This document shows positions 17,135 through 26,191 of a DNA stretch of 64,000 nucleotides, piece after piece; position 1 is the first letter of the stretch; every line of letters starts with the position of its first letter. Source of the stretch: Chachezhania sediminis (lineage in GTDB: Bacteria > Pseudomonadota > Alphaproteobacteria > Rhodobacterales > Rhodobacteraceae); assembly GCF_009765275.1 (NCBI RefSeq), contig NZ_VOPH01000001.1:992001-1056000 (forward strand). The letters are read 5' to 3'. Position numbers and translations under genes: made by a program. The notes beneath the pieces were generated by a model that was given only the letters and a program-made list of their open reading frames with translations, searched no databases and was not told the origin of the DNA.

Positions 17135-17872
17135 TCACAGCATCGCCATGCCACCGTTCACGTGCAGTGTGGTCCCGGTGATGTAGGCGGCTTCCGGGCT
17201 GGAGAGGTACAGGACAGCCGAGGCGATTTCCTCGGGCGTGCCCATCCGGCCGGTCGGAACCTGAGTCAGAATCGCGTTTTTCTGGTCGTCAGTCAGCTTG
17301 TCGGTCATCGCCGTGGTGATGAAGCCGGGCGCCACCGCGTTCACGGTGATACCGCGCGACGCCACTTCATAGGCCAGCGACTTCGACATGCCGACCATAC
17401 CGGCCTTGGCGGCGGCATAGTTGCCCTGCCCCGGGTTGCCCGTCGCACCGACAACAGAGGAGATGTTCACGATCCGCCCCCAGCGCGCCTTCATCATGCC
17501 GCGCAGCACGCCCTTGCAGAGCTTGAAAGTCGAGGTGAGGTTCACGTCCAGGACCGACTGCCATTCGTCGTCGGACATGCGCATGAACAGGTTGTCCCGG
17601 GTGATGCCGGCGTTGTTGACCAGGATGTCGACCGACCCCATCGCGTCCGCCGCCTGCTTCGGCAGGGCCGCCACGGCTTCGGGGTCCGACAGGTTGCAGG
17701 GCAGCACGAAGGTCCGCTCGCCCAGTTCGGCGGCCAGTGCCTCCAGCGGTTCCAGCCGCGTGCCGGACAGGCCCACGGTGGCCCCTGCCCCGTGCAGCGC
17801 CTTGGCGATGGCCCCGCCGATACCCCCCGACGCACCCGTGATAAGGGCGTTCTTGCCCGACAGATCGAACAT
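17135..17872 (-). CDS. fabG: 3-oxoacyl-[acyl-carrier-protein] reductase
   Basis: This 245-residue SDR reduces 3-oxoacyl-ACP with NADPH in fatty acid elongation. The cofactor motif TGASGGIGG is at residues 12-20, NNAG follows, and the catalytic set is Ser in ISSVVG and YAAAKAG. The C-terminus TGTTLHVNGGMAML is diagnostic of FabG. The ATG at 17872 has GCGGAGAG upstream. The long upstream extension of the frame is not similar to the family. Context is fabD-fabG-acpP. Confidence 0.97.
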   Translation of the reverse strand: MFDLSGKNALITGASGGIGGAIAKALHGAGATVGLSGTRLEPLEALAAELGERTFVLPCNLSDPEAVAALPKQAADAMGSVDILVNNAGITRDNLFMRMSDDEWQSVLDVNLTSTFKLCKGVLRGMMKARWGRIVNISSVVGATGNPGQGNYAAAKAGMVGMSKSLAYEVASRGITVNAVAPGFITTAMTDKLTDDQKNAILTQVPTGRMGTPEEIASAVLYLSSPEAAYITGTTLHVNGGMAML

Positions 17873-18188
17873 TGTGCTCTCCGCTTTCCCTGAACGTCTT
17901 TCCATGGTCTGTGCGGCGCAATAGCAGTCGCGTGCCCGCCGCGCAAACATCCTGCCAGTCATCCGCAGACCGGTCTGCCGCATGGATCCGCCCCCATCGG
18001 CCGGAAACCGCACCCCGGGCCGGGTCAGGAGCGGTATCCTGCAAGGCCCCACGCCTTGGAAGGACGCAATCCTTTCGGCTGTACCCCGGGGCGGAATGAA
18101 AAAGCCCCCTGAGACGGGGGCTTTTGTCGGGGATTTGCCTGGGGGCGATCCTTGTCTCGGGTCAGGCCCTGGGACCTGCCCGCGGATA
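17873..18188. other. Intergenic region between fabD and fabG
   Basis: 316 bases containing the fabD terminator at 18099-18125 and presumably the fabG promoter. No gene is supported. Confidence 0.6.
18099..18125 (-). terminator. Rho-independent terminator of fabD
   Basis: AAAAGCCCCC and GGGGGCTTTT form a 10-bp stem with a T-run on the minus strand, about 65 bases after the fabD stop. This separates fabD from fabG transcription. Confidence 0.9.
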
Positions 18189-19130
18189 TCAGCCCTTCAG
18201 GCTTTCCGCCGCGGCCACCACATCCTCGGGCGTACCCACGGCGCGGCAGGTCAGGGCCTTGTCGATCCGCCGGATCATGCCCGAAAGCGCCTTGCCCGCG
18301 CCGATTTCCCAGATCTCGGTCACACCGAGTTCGGCCATGGACAGCACGCTTTCGCGCCAGCGCACCGCGCCTGTCACCTGGTCGACCAGAAGCGAGCGGA
18401 TGGTTTCCGGGTCGCTGACCGGCTCCGCCAGCACGTTGGCGATCAGCGGCACCTTCGGCGCCACGATGTCGACATCGTCCAGCGCGTTGGCCATGACCTT
18501 GGCCGCCGGTTCCATCAGGGCACAGTGGAAGGGCGCGCTGACCGGCAGCAAGACGGCGCGCTTGGCACCTTTCGCCTTGGCGATCTCGACCGCGCGTTCG
18601 ACGGCGGCCTTGTGGCCCGACACGACGACCTGCGCCGGATCGTTGTCGTTGGCGGCCTGGCAGACCTCGTCGCCCGCCGCTTCGGCCGCGACCTCGCGCG
18701 CGGTGTCCATGTCCAGACCCAGAAGGGCGGCCATGGCGCCCACGCCCACCGGCACGGCGGCCTGCATGGCCTGGCCACGGGTGCGCAGCAGCCGGGCGGT
18801 ATCGGCGATGGAAATCGCCCCCGCCGCCGCCAGTGCCGAGTATTCGCCCAGCGAGTGGCCCGCGACATAGGCCGCAGCCTCGACCGTCACGCCTTCGGCC
18901 TCCAGCGCCTTCATCGCGGCCAGCGAGGTCGCCATCAGCGCCGGCTGCGCGTTCTGGGTCAGGGTCAGCGTCTCGATCTCGCCGTCCCAGATCAGCGCGC
19001 TGAGGCTTTCGCCCAGCGCCGCGTCGACCTCGTCGAAGACCGCCCGGGCCGCCGGATAGGCATCGGCCAGCGCCTTTCCCATGCCGATGGCCTGCGCCCC
19101 CTGTCCGGGAAATACGAATGCTCGAGTCAT
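18189..19130 (-). CDS. fabD: Malonyl-CoA:ACP transacylase
   Basis: This 313-residue enzyme transfers malonyl from CoA to ACP. It begins MTRAFVFPGQGAQAIGMG and has the nucleophile elbow GHSLGEYSAL (Ser93). The histidine is in SAPFHCALM, and the C-terminal EIGAGKALSGM is the usual end motif. The ATG at 19130 follows AAGGGGGAAAAGG. A longer open frame exists upstream but is not conserved. Confidence 0.97.
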   Translation of the reverse strand: MTRAFVFPGQGAQAIGMGKALADAYPAARAVFDEVDAALGESLSALIWDGEIETLTLTQNAQPALMATSLAAMKALEAEGVTVEAAAYVAGHSLGEYSALAAAGAISIADTARLLRTRGQAMQAAVPVGVGAMAALLGLDMDTAREVAAEAAGDEVCQAANDNDPAQVVVSGHKAAVERAVEIAKAKGAKRAVLLPVSAPFHCALMEPAAKVMANALDDVDIVAPKVPLIANVLAEPVSDPETIRSLLVDQVTGAVRWRESVLSMAELGVTEIWEIGAGKALSGMIRRIDKALTCRAVGTPEDVVAAAESLKG

Positions 19131-19344
19131 GGGCCTTTTCCCCCTTGCCTGTCTGTTCTTTCCGCGTTCGGCCTCGTGTAGACCGCGACGCGGCGCCGCA
19201 CAAGCCGCGTGAACCCTGCCGAACCTTAGGGCGCACCAACCCTGTGCATCCGTGCGGATTGTGCAGTTCCGCGCGCACGATAGGTCGGATAGGTCAACTC
19301 TTCCGTCCTGTTTGCCCTTCCCCTTTTCTGCGCAGAGGAATCCC

Positions 19345-20598
19345 ATGCCGCTCACCAATACCGCCACCCAGTGGGGCAGCGTGACAAAGATCCTGCACTG
19401 GCTGACCGCATTGCTGATCCTGACCGTCCTGCCCCTGGGCCTGATCGCCGAAAACCTGGCCGAAGGCATCCGCGCCGGGACCGCCACGCAGGCGCGGGTC
19501 GCGCTGACCGCCACGCTCTTCTCCCTCCACAAGACGCTGGGGCTGACGCTCTTCGCCGTGGCGCTGTTCCGGATCGCCTGGGCCCTGACCCAGACACGCC
19601 CCGGCCTTCTGAACGCAGATCACAGGGTCGAGGCCTTTATGGCCGAATTCATCCACTTCGCCCTTTACGGCGCGCTGGTGATCACGCCGCTGTCGGGGTG
19701 GATCACCCATGCCGCGACGCAGGGCTTCGCGCCGATCTGGTGGCCCTTCGGGCAGAACCTGCCCTTCGTGCCGAAATCGGATGCCGTGGCCCATGTCGCC
19801 GGGGCCGTTCACTATGTTGCGCAATGGACGCTGATCGGGGCGCTGGTCCTGCACGTGGCAGGGGCCATCAAGCACCACGTCATCGACCGCGACGCGACGC
19901 TGCGCCGGATGTGGTTCGCGAAATCCGACGCGCCGCAGCCGCCGAAGGCCGACCATACCGCCCGCCCGCTGGCCGCGGCCGTCGTGGTCTGGCTGGCCGT
20001 CGTGCTGGGCGGCGCCGTCCTGGGCCTGGACCTGAGCCAGGGGCCGGCACAGGCCGCCGTCGCACCGTCGGAAGAGGCCCCGGCCTCGCAACCGGCGGGC
20101 GCCGATGCCTGGACCGTCGCCGACGGCACGCTGGGGATCCGGATCGTCCAGTTCGGCAACACGGTCGACGGCAGCTTTGCTACCTGGCGCGCCGACATCC
20201 GCTTTGACGAAAACGCCGATCCGGCCGACATGGGCCAGGTCGACGTGGTGGTCGACATCGCCTCGCTGACGCTGGGGTCGGTGACGCAGCAGGCGATGGG
20301 CCCGGATTTCTTCGACGCGACCCAGTTCCCGCAGGCCCATTTCGCCGGAACGATCGAGAAGACCGACACCGGCTATCTTGCCTCCGGCCCGCTGACGATC
20401 CGCGACCAGACGGTCGAGGTCGACCTGCCCTTCACCCTGACCCCGATCGAAGGTCAGCCGGACGCGCGCCAGATGGAAGGCCGGCTGGAGATCCAGCGTC
20501 TGGACTTCGGCGTGGGCCAGACCATGCCCGACGGCTCCAGCCTGGGGCTGGACGTTGCCATCGAGGTTGCGCTGACCGCAGTGCCCGCCGCGCAGTAA
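19345..20598 (+). CDS. Cytochrome b561 - YceI fusion protein
   Basis: This 417-residue protein has two parts. Residues about 7-185 are a di-haem cytochrome b561-type domain with four transmembrane helices and histidines at KILHWLTA, LHKTLGLTLF, AHVAGAVHYVAQW and HVAGAIKHH. After one more helix (residues about 205-225) comes a periplasmic YceI lipocalin-like domain (IRFDENADPADMGQVDVVVDIASL, then DFFDATQFPQAHF). The ATG at 19345 follows AGAGGA. YceI domains bind isoprenoid-type lipids and cytochrome b561 moves electrons across the membrane, so a quinone- or isoprenoid-linked role is plausible. A terminator follows. Confidence 0.9.
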   Translation: MPLTNTATQWGSVTKILHWLTALLILTVLPLGLIAENLAEGIRAGTATQARVALTATLFSLHKTLGLTLFAVALFRIAWALTQTRPGLLNADHRVEAFMAEFIHFALYGALVITPLSGWITHAATQGFAPIWWPFGQNLPFVPKSDAVAHVAGAVHYVAQWTLIGALVLHVAGAIKHHVIDRDATLRRMWFAKSDAPQPPKADHTARPLAAAVVVWLAVVLGGAVLGLDLSQGPAQAAVAPSEEAPASQPAGADAWTVADGTLGIRIVQFGNTVDGSFATWRADIRFDENADPADMGQVDVVVDIASLTLGSVTQQAMGPDFFDATQFPQAHFAGTIEKTDTGYLASGPLTIRDQTVEVDLPFTLTPIEGQPDARQMEGRLEIQRLDFGVGQTMPDGSSLGLDVAIEVALTAVPAAQ

Positions 20599-20619
20599 CG
20601 GCTATCGGGCGACAGCGAG

Positions 20620-20645
20620 GCCGGGCAGTCCCCCTGCCCGGCTTT
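20620..20645 (+). terminator. Terminator of the b561-YceI fusion gene
   Basis: GCCGGGCAG and CTGCCCGGC form a perfect 9-bp stem followed by TTTGT, 21 bases past the stop. Confidence 0.78.
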
Positions 20646-20913
20646 GTCATGTCCGCGTGACGCGACCTGTACCGACGGGACCCTTGCCATCCATGTCCCT
20701 TTCCCAAGCCGCGGAGGAACCGGCCGCTTGCCGCCCGTGTCCCCGGTCCTGTCCGCCGGCCAAACCCTGACCAACAGGCATTCCGCCCATCAACAACCCG
20801 TCCGACCTCCCGCTCCCGCGCGCCGCGGATGCGGCGCAAAGGCTTCGTGTCGCGCCGCAAGGCGCGGCCCTTGGGACGCGGCCCCCTCTCCGCCAAACGC
20901 CATCCGAAAACGG

Positions 20914-20943
20914 AAAACGCCGGCCCCTGGGGACCGGCGTTTC
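20914..20943 (-). terminator. Terminator of the YceI gene
   Basis: AAACGCCGG and CCGGCGTTT bracket a self-pairing CCCCTGGGGA loop. Read on the minus strand it ends in TTTTCC, 28 bases past the yceI stop. Confidence 0.82.
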
Positions 20944-20970
20944 CGTCTGTCGAAGACCTGGCGCAGGGGT

Positions 20971-21567
20971 TTATTCGGCTGCCTTCATCGCTTCGATCGA
21001 GATGAAGACGTTCACCTCGTCGCCGACATAGGGCGCGAACATGCCCATGTCGAAGTCGGTCCGCTTGACGACCGTGGTGGCGTCGAAGCCCATCCACTCC
21101 TGGTTGGCCATCGGGTGCATGCCCATCTGGTTCATGGTCGTCGCCAGGACCACCGGCTTGGTGATGCCGTTGATGGTCAGGTCGCCGGTGATGTTCGCGG
21201 TCTTCTCGCCCGTCACCTCGATCGAGGTCGACTTGAAGGTCACGTCGGCGTTTTCTTCCGCGCCGAAGAAGTCGGCGGTCAGGAAGTGGGCGTCGCGCTC
21301 GGCCCAGCCGGTCAGCAGGTTGGTCACCGGAAAGCTGACCTCGACCGAGGAAGCAGCCGGATCTTCGGCGTCAAAGGCGATCTCGCCGGTCAGGCCGCCG
21401 AACAGGCCATAGGTCGTCGAGAAGCCCAGGTGGTTGTAGTTGTAGACGACCTGGCTGTGGCTGGGGTCCAGGGTATAGTCCACGGACTCGGCCAGGGCCT
21501 GGCTGGAGAACACGGGGCCGGTCAGGCTGGTGGCAAGCGCCAGTGCGGCGAGCAGTCGAGAGGTCAT
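20971..21567 (-). CDS. YceI family periplasmic protein
   Basis: This 198-residue protein has a signal peptide (cleavage after SQALA, about residue 26) and a complete YceI beta-barrel. It opens VDYTLDPSHSQVVYNYNHLGFS and contains LLTGWAERDAHFLTADFFGAEENADVTFKS and GDLTINGITKPVVLAT. The ATG follows AGGAGAT. The family binds long isoprenoid or polyunsaturated lipids in the periplasm. A second YceI domain is encoded convergently in the neighbouring fusion gene, so the two may act on the same ligand or be a local duplication. Confidence 0.93.
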   Translation of the reverse strand: MTSRLLAALALATSLTGPVFSSQALAESVDYTLDPSHSQVVYNYNHLGFSTTYGLFGGLTGEIAFDAEDPAASSVEVSFPVTNLLTGWAERDAHFLTADFFGAEENADVTFKSTSIEVTGEKTANITGDLTINGITKPVVLATTMNQMGMHPMANQEWMGFDATTVVKRTDFDMGMFAPYVGDEVNVFISIEAMKAAE

Positions 21568-21853
21568 CGAGATCTCCTAAGGGGGACAGGTGTTGCAATG
21601 CAGCAAGAAGTGTCGCTGCGGCTGCATAGTCGCAATTGGGCACCCCCCAACAGAACTTGTGCGGGGATGAACGGGTCCCGGGGCCCATCTGCACCCGGTT
21701 TTTCCTTGCCCCCCGGGCGGGGATGTGTATACGGGGCCATCCCTTCGCAGGCATATCTATTACCCGCGCAGACTCTCGTGACGGGACCGCGAAGGGGGCC
21801 AATGGCCCGGTCCCATCTTTGAAATGCGCCTCGACAGAAGAACAGGAGCACGC

Positions 21854-22315
21854 ATGCCGCTCTACGAGCATGTCATGATTGCGCGCCAGGATCTCTCCGG
21901 CACGCAGGCCGAAGGCCTCATCGAACACTTCGGTGCCGTCCTGACCGACAACGGCGGAAAGCTGGTCGATCACGAGTACTGGGGCGTCAAGACGATGGCC
22001 TACAAGATCAACAAGAACCGCAAGGGCCATTATGCCTATCTGCGTTCCGATGCACCGGCAGCCGCCGTGCAGGAAATGGAACGCCTGATGCGCCTCCACG
22101 ACGACGTCATGCGCGTCCTGACCATCAAGGTCGACGAGCACAAGGAAGGTCCGTCGGTCCAGATGCAGAAGCGCGACGAGCGCGGGGATCGCGGCGACCG
22201 TCGTGATCGCGGGGATCGTGGCGACCGCGGGGATCGTGGCGACCGCCGTGACCGTGGCGATCGCGGTGACCGGGGTGATCGCGGCGACCGCGGTGATCGC
22301 GGCGACCGTAGCTGA
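21854..22315 (+). CDS. rpsF: 30S ribosomal protein S6 with GDR-repeat tail
   Basis: This 153-residue S6 binds S18 and 16S rRNA in the 30S platform. Residues 1-100 are a normal S6 fold (MPLYEHVMIARQDLSG, YWGVKTMAYKINKNRKGHY). Residues 111-152 are 14 tandem triplets, 12 GDR and 2 RDR, ending in Ser. The ATG at 21854 follows AACAGGAG. It is the first gene of the rpsF-rpsR-rplI operon. S6 tails vary between bacteria, but this repeat is unusually regular at the DNA level. Confidence 0.97.
   Translation: MPLYEHVMIARQDLSGTQAEGLIEHFGAVLTDNGGKLVDHEYWGVKTMAYKINKNRKGHYAYLRSDAPAAAVQEMERLMRLHDDVMRVLTIKVDEHKEGPSVQMQKRDERGDRGDRRDRGDRGDRGDRGDRRDRGDRGDRGDRGDRGDRGDRS
22184..22312 (+). repeat. In-frame GDR-coding tandem repeat in rpsF
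   Basis: Fourteen 9-base units of the form CGNGGNGAY-type codons encode Gly-Asp-Arg, with two Arg-Asp-Arg variants. Unit length stays a multiple of 9, so expansion or contraction keeps the frame. Confidence 0.9.
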
Positions 22316-22340
22316 GACCGGCTGAGAGGAGATACCAGAT

Positions 22341-22568
22341 ATGGCAACCCGTCCGTTTTTCCGCCGTCGCAAGGTCTGCCCGTTCTCTGGCGAGAACGCG
22401 CCCGCCATCGACTACAAGGACACCCGTCTTCTGCAGCGCTACATTTCCGAGCGCGGCAAGATCGTCCCGTCCCGCATCACCGCCGTTTCGGCCAAGAAGC
22501 AGCGTGAGCTGGCCCGTGCAATCAAGCGTGCCCGTTTCCTCGCCCTGCTCCCCTACGCGGTGAAGTAA
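22341..22568 (+). CDS. rpsR: 30S ribosomal protein S18
   Basis: This 75-residue S18 is the partner of S6 in the 30S platform. The sequence [39 protein letters not shown] is the conserved core (quoted only to identify it; key motifs CPFSG and [12 protein letters not shown]), then [15 protein letters not shown]. It lies 25 bases after rpsF with an AGAGGAG ribosome binding site. Confidence 0.98.
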   Translation: MATRPFFRRRKVCPFSGENAPAIDYKDTRLLQRYISERGKIVPSRITAVSAKKQRELARAIKRARFLALLPYAVK

Positions 22569-22580
22569 GGAGCCCATCCG

Positions 22581-23201
22581 ATGCAAGTCATCCTTCTTGA
22601 ACGCGTGGCCAAGCTGGGCCAGATGGGCGACGTCGTCGACGTCAAGTCCGGCTATGCACGCAACTTCCTCCTGCCCCAGGGCAAGGCGCTGACGGCCTCC
22701 AAGGCAAACATCGCCGGCTTCGAAACGCAGAAGGCCCAGCTCGAGGCGCGCAACCTCGAGACCAAGAAAGAAGCCGAAGCGCTGTCCGACCGTCTGAACG
22801 GTCAGCAATTCGTCGTCATCCGCTCGGCATCCGATGCCGGCGCGCTGTACGGTTCCGTCGCCCCCCGCGACGTGGCCGACGTGGCGACCGAAGAAGGCTT
22901 CAGCATCGACCGCAAGCAGGTTGTCCTGCTGCGTCCGATCAAGGACCTGGGCCTGCACACCGTTTCGGTCGTGCTGCACCCGGAAGTGACCGCCGAAGTC
23001 GTCCTGAACGTTGCCCGCTCGGTTGAAGAAGCCGAACTGCAGGCTTCGGGCAAGTCGATCCAGGAACTGGCCGCCGAAGAGGAAGCTGCCGCGGAATTCG
23101 AAATCGCCGGCCTCTTCGACGATATCGGTGGCGCAGCCAACGACGACGACGACATGGCCCCGGCGTCCCGCGCCGAGGAAGACGAGGACACCGCGTCGTA
23201 A
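22581..23201 (+). CDS. rplI: 50S ribosomal protein L9 with acidic extension
   Basis: This 206-residue L9 binds 23S rRNA. The N-terminal domain [19 protein letters not shown] with [13 protein letters not shown] is canonical, followed by the long connecting helix and C-terminal domain. The last 50 or so residues ([18 protein letters not shown] and then a run of Asp/Glu) extend beyond the usual length of about 150. Acidic L9 tails are seen in many alphaproteobacteria. It closes the operon, followed by a strong terminator. Confidence 0.97.
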   Translation: MQVILLERVAKLGQMGDVVDVKSGYARNFLLPQGKALTASKANIAGFETQKAQLEARNLETKKEAEALSDRLNGQQFVVIRSASDAGALYGSVAPRDVADVATEEGFSIDRKQVVLLRPIKDLGLHTVSVVLHPEVTAEVVLNVARSVEEAELQASGKSIQELAAEEEAAAEFEIAGLFDDIGGAANDDDDMAPASRAEEDEDTAS

Positions 23202-23518
23202 TCCGACCGGACCTCTTGTCGAAGACATGGGAAAGCCGCGCTCCGGGACCGGAGCGCGGCTTTCTCGCTTTTCGCGGGCATTTTCAGGGTTGCAGGGCAA
23301 CCTGCCTGTCCGGCGAACGCAGCGTCCCTGCGCGGCCGAGCCGGGCTGGGGTCGCGGGGCAGACGGCAGACCCGGGCATAGGCCACCCGGAACGGGGAAG
23401 GCTGCCGGAGCAGCCCGGCAAGATCACGCAACCCTGCACCGTGGAACGCCCGTCCCGCGGCTGACGGCCGGGTCATGCGCCCGACCCGGGATCCGCCGGT
23501 CGGGCGGGCCCGCTTGGA
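23202..23518. other. Convergent intergenic region after rplI
   Basis: 317 bases with the rplI terminator and a second small hairpin GGTTGC-AGG-GCAACC near 23290-23305. No gene is supported. Confidence 0.55.
23232..23265 (+). terminator. Terminator of rpsF-rpsR-rplI
   Basis: AAAGCCGCGCTCC and GGAGCGCGGCTTT form a perfect 13-bp stem with a 6-base loop, 31 bases after the rplI stop. Confidence 0.92.
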
Positions 23519-23956
23519 TCACCCTTCGGGGTCGGCGAAGTTGCCCCCGGTGGCCAGCGGCCGGGTGCGGATCAGCCGCGAATCGGCCACCGCCGCCTTC
23601 CGGTGGATAACTGCCTTCTGGTAATCGGGGTCCTTCACCATCGCGACGAAGGCGTCGACCGACGGATATTCCGCGATGAAGCAATGGTCCCACGCCTCGC
23701 CCGTGTCGGGGCCGATCAGCATCAGCTCGAACGCGCCGCGCCAGACGATGCGTCCACCCACGCGCTCCATGACCGGCGCGCTGTGGCGGCCATAGGCGGC
23801 ATAGGCCTCGGCCCCCGTGGCCGGCCCGTGGCCGCTGTCGGCCGGGTATTCCGCAACTTCGCGCAAAAGCACGAGGTTCAGCATCTGCACGGGGCCTTCG
23901 CGGTCCATGTCGCGAAAGGCGCGGAACTTCTCGCGCGTGGTGTCCAGGTGGGGCAT
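23519..23956 (-). CDS. DUF1330 family protein
   Basis: This 145-residue protein belongs to the dimeric alpha/beta-barrel DUF1330 family. The core has GPVQMLNLVLLREVAEYP and VWRGAFELMLIGPD, then WDHCFIAEYPSVDAFVAMVKDPDYQKAVIHR. The ATG at 23956 follows CGGAGGA. The much longer upstream open frame is a GC artefact. The function is unknown, and related proteins are small stress or monooxygenase-like dimers. Confidence 0.85.
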   Translation of the reverse strand: MPHLDTTREKFRAFRDMDREGPVQMLNLVLLREVAEYPADSGHGPATGAEAYAAYGRHSAPVMERVGGRIVWRGAFELMLIGPDTGEAWDHCFIAEYPSVDAFVAMVKDPDYQKAVIHRKAAVADSRLIRTRPLATGGNFADPEG

Positions 23957-24187
23957 GGGGTTTCCTCCGATTGCGGCGCTTTGGCCATTCGGGGCAGACT
24001 GTAGGGCGCGCCTCGGCTGGGCAAGGCGCTTTTCCAAGAGCCTTCCGCCGTCACGAGGCGGCGCCCCGCTCTCCCGCCATCGGCGGGAGAGCGCCAAGAC
24101 GCTTTTCCGGCGCCTTCCTGGCCACTTGCCTAAGCCATCAAGGTTAAGCAGGATATGCGCCACCTGAAGCAGCTCCGCAGGACCCAC

Positions 24188-24688
24188 ATGGCGCTCCATT
24201 CCCGACGCTCCACTCTTTGCCTTCTCGGCCTCGGCCCTGCGGCCCTGGCGCTTGCCGGCTGCGGTCAGCCCGGCAAGGGCACGCTCTCTGCCAAGAAGAA
24301 ATTCTCCGGTTCCGAACCGCCGCTCTATCCGAACGAGACGCCGGAACTCCGGGCCCTGATCAACCATTACGCCGATACCTACGAAGTGCCGCGCCCGCTG
24401 GTGCAGCGCGTCGTGATCCGCGAAAGCACCCACCGCCCGCACGCCCGTAACGGCCCCTATTACGGCCTGATGCAGATCCTGCCCGCAACCGCCCGCACCA
24501 TGGGCTTCAGCGGCTCTGCCAACGGTCTGCTGGATGCCGGCACCAACCTGAAATACGGCGTGAAATATCTGCGGGGCGCCTATCTCGTCGCCGACGGCAA
24601 TCAGGACAAGGCGGTCAGCTGGTACGCCCGCGGCTATTATTACGAGGCCAAGCGCAAGGGCCTTCTGGAAGTCACCGGCCTGGTCTGA
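24188..24688 (+). CDS. Lytic transglycosylase domain lipoprotein
   Basis: This 166-residue lipoprotein has a signal with lipobox LALAGC (Cys25) and a compact SLT/GEWL-like domain. The catalytic Glu is in VVIRESTHRPHARNG, followed by YYGLMQILPATARTMGF and LKYGVKYLRGAY, all classic Slt motifs. It cleaves peptidoglycan glycan strands to 1,6-anhydro products. The ATG at 24188 is preferred over 24155 because of GCAGGA at good spacing and a better signal peptide. A terminator follows within 50 bases. Confidence 0.9.
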   Translation: MALHSRRSTLCLLGLGPAALALAGCGQPGKGTLSAKKKFSGSEPPLYPNETPELRALINHYADTYEVPRPLVQRVVIRESTHRPHARNGPYYGLMQILPATARTMGFSGSANGLLDAGTNLKYGVKYLRGAYLVADGNQDKAVSWYARGYYYEAKRKGLLEVTGLV

Positions 24689-24737
24689 ACCTGGACCCGC
24701 GGGGCGCGCACCTGCCCTGCTTTGTCGGCCGATACTG

Positions 24738-24776
24738 AAAAGGCGCCGTCCCCCTGGGAACGGCGCCTTTTCTTTT
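24738..24776 (+). terminator. Terminator between transglycosylase and TRAP genes
   Basis: AAAAGGCGCCGT and ACGGCGCCTTTT form a perfect 12-bp stem followed by CTTTT. It sits between convergent genes and may also stop the dctM transcript from the other strand. Confidence 0.9.
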
Positions 24777-24793
24777 GCACGCAAGACCCAGAT

Positions 24794-26188
24794 CTATTTC
24801 GTGATGATCTCGGGGCCCATGATCGCCGTCGGCAGGAAGGTCGACAGCGGCGGGAAGTAGGTCACCAGGATCAGGAACACGAACAGCACCGCCAGGAAGG
24901 GCAGCGCCGCGCGTACCACAGCCATCATCGGCATCCCCGCCACGCCCGACGTCACGAACAGGTTCAGGCCCACGGGTGGCGTGATCATCCCGATCTCCAT
25001 GTTCACCACCATGATGATACCCAGGTGGATCGGATCGATCCCCAACTCGACGGCTATAGGAAAGACCAGCGGCGCCACGATCACCAGAAGGCCCGACGGT
25101 TCCATGAACTGGCCGCCGATCAGCAGGATGATGTTGACCACGATCAGGAACATGATCGGGCCCAGCCCCGCCTCCAGCATCGCGCCGGCGATCTTCTGCG
25201 GGATCTGTTCGTCCGTCAGCACGTGCTTCAGAATCAGCGCATTGGCGATGATGAACATCAGCGTAATGGTCAGCTTGCCCGCCTCGAACAGCGTCTGGCG
25301 CGTGTCGCGGTGGACAAAGGCCGTCAGCAGCGCCCAGGGCTTGTGCAGAAGCGAAGACCGCTCTCGCCCCTCGCCCGCGCTGAGCGGCCCCATGTCGCGA
25401 TAGACGAAAAGCGCGATGATGAAGGCATAGACCGAGGCGACGGCCGCCGCTTCCGTCGGTGTGAAGATGGCGCCGGTGATGCCGGGAATGCCGTAGATCC
25501 CGATCATGATGATCGCGATCAGCATCAGCCCCCAGAACGCTTCCGAAAAGCTGCGGCCCACTTCGGCCCAGCCCAGCCAGTCGCCCTTGGGCATCTTTTT
25601 GATGCCCGCCATAACATAGATGGTCACCATCAGCATCAGGCCTGCGACGATCCCCGGAAAGACCCCCGCAAGGAACATCCGCCCGACCGAGACATCGGTG
25701 GCCGAGGCATAGACCACCATCACGATCGATGGCGGGATCAGGATCCCCAGCGTGCCGGCATTGGCGATGACGCCCGCGGCGAAGTCACGGGTATACCCGG
25801 CCTCGCGCATGGCCGCGATGACGATGCCGCCGATGGCCACCACCGTCGCGGGCGAAGACCCCGACAGTGCCGCGAACAGCATGCAGGCGAAGACGCCCGA
25901 GATGGCCAGCCCGCCCCGCAGGTGCCCGACGCAGGCGATGGAAAAGCGGATGATCCGTTTCGCCACCCCGCCTGTCGACATGAAGGACGACGCCAGGATG
26001 AAGAACGGGATCGCCAGAAGCGTGTAATGGCCCGCCATCGCCTGGTAGAAACTTTGCGCCACCGAAGCCAGCGAGGTGTTCGAGAACGCCAGAAGGAAGA
26101 TCGTCGACGACAGGCCCAGCGACACGGCGATGGGCACGCCGATCAGCATCAGGCCGATCACGATCACGAAAAGCAGAACGACTTCCAT
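24794..26188 (-). CDS. dctM: TRAP transporter large permease (DctM)
   Basis: This 464-residue 12-helix permease is the sodium-driven core of a TRAP importer. It carries AIPFFILASSFMSTGGVAKR, LSGSSPATVVAIGGI and GTLGILIPPSIVMVVYA. It ends with VNMEIGMITPPVGLNLFVTSG, the DctM signature. It lies 3 bases downstream of dctQ. The cytoplasmic loop EGRERSSLLHKPW is a little longer than average, which is common in C4-dicarboxylate types. Confidence 0.96.
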   Translation of the reverse strand: MEVVLLFVIVIGLMLIGVPIAVSLGLSSTIFLLAFSNTSLASVAQSFYQAMAGHYTLLAIPFFILASSFMSTGGVAKRIIRFSIACVGHLRGGLAISGVFACMLFAALSGSSPATVVAIGGIVIAAMREAGYTRDFAAGVIANAGTLGILIPPSIVMVVYASATDVSVGRMFLAGVFPGIVAGLMLMVTIYVMAGIKKMPKGDWLGWAEVGRSFSEAFWGLMLIAIIMIGIYGIPGITGAIFTPTEAAAVASVYAFIIALFVYRDMGPLSAGEGRERSSLLHKPWALLTAFVHRDTRQTLFEAGKLTITLMFIIANALILKHVLTDEQIPQKIAGAMLEAGLGPIMFLIVVNIILLIGGQFMEPSGLLVIVAPLVFPIAVELGIDPIHLGIIMVVNMEIGMITPPVGLNLFVTSGVAGMPMMAVVRAALPFLAVLFVFLILVTYFPPLSTFLPTAIMGPEIITK

Positions 26189-26191
26189 GGA

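Larger units (their letters stand above)
20599..20970. other. Convergent intergenic region with two terminators
   Basis: 372 bases between the b561-YceI fusion gene (plus) and the stand-alone YceI gene (minus). Each has its own hairpin terminator here. No gene is supported between them. Confidence 0.6.

Noticed and set aside
22184-22312. Possible CRISPR or satellite array
   Set aside because: Repeats are 9 bases, contiguous, in frame and part of rpsF. There are no spacers.
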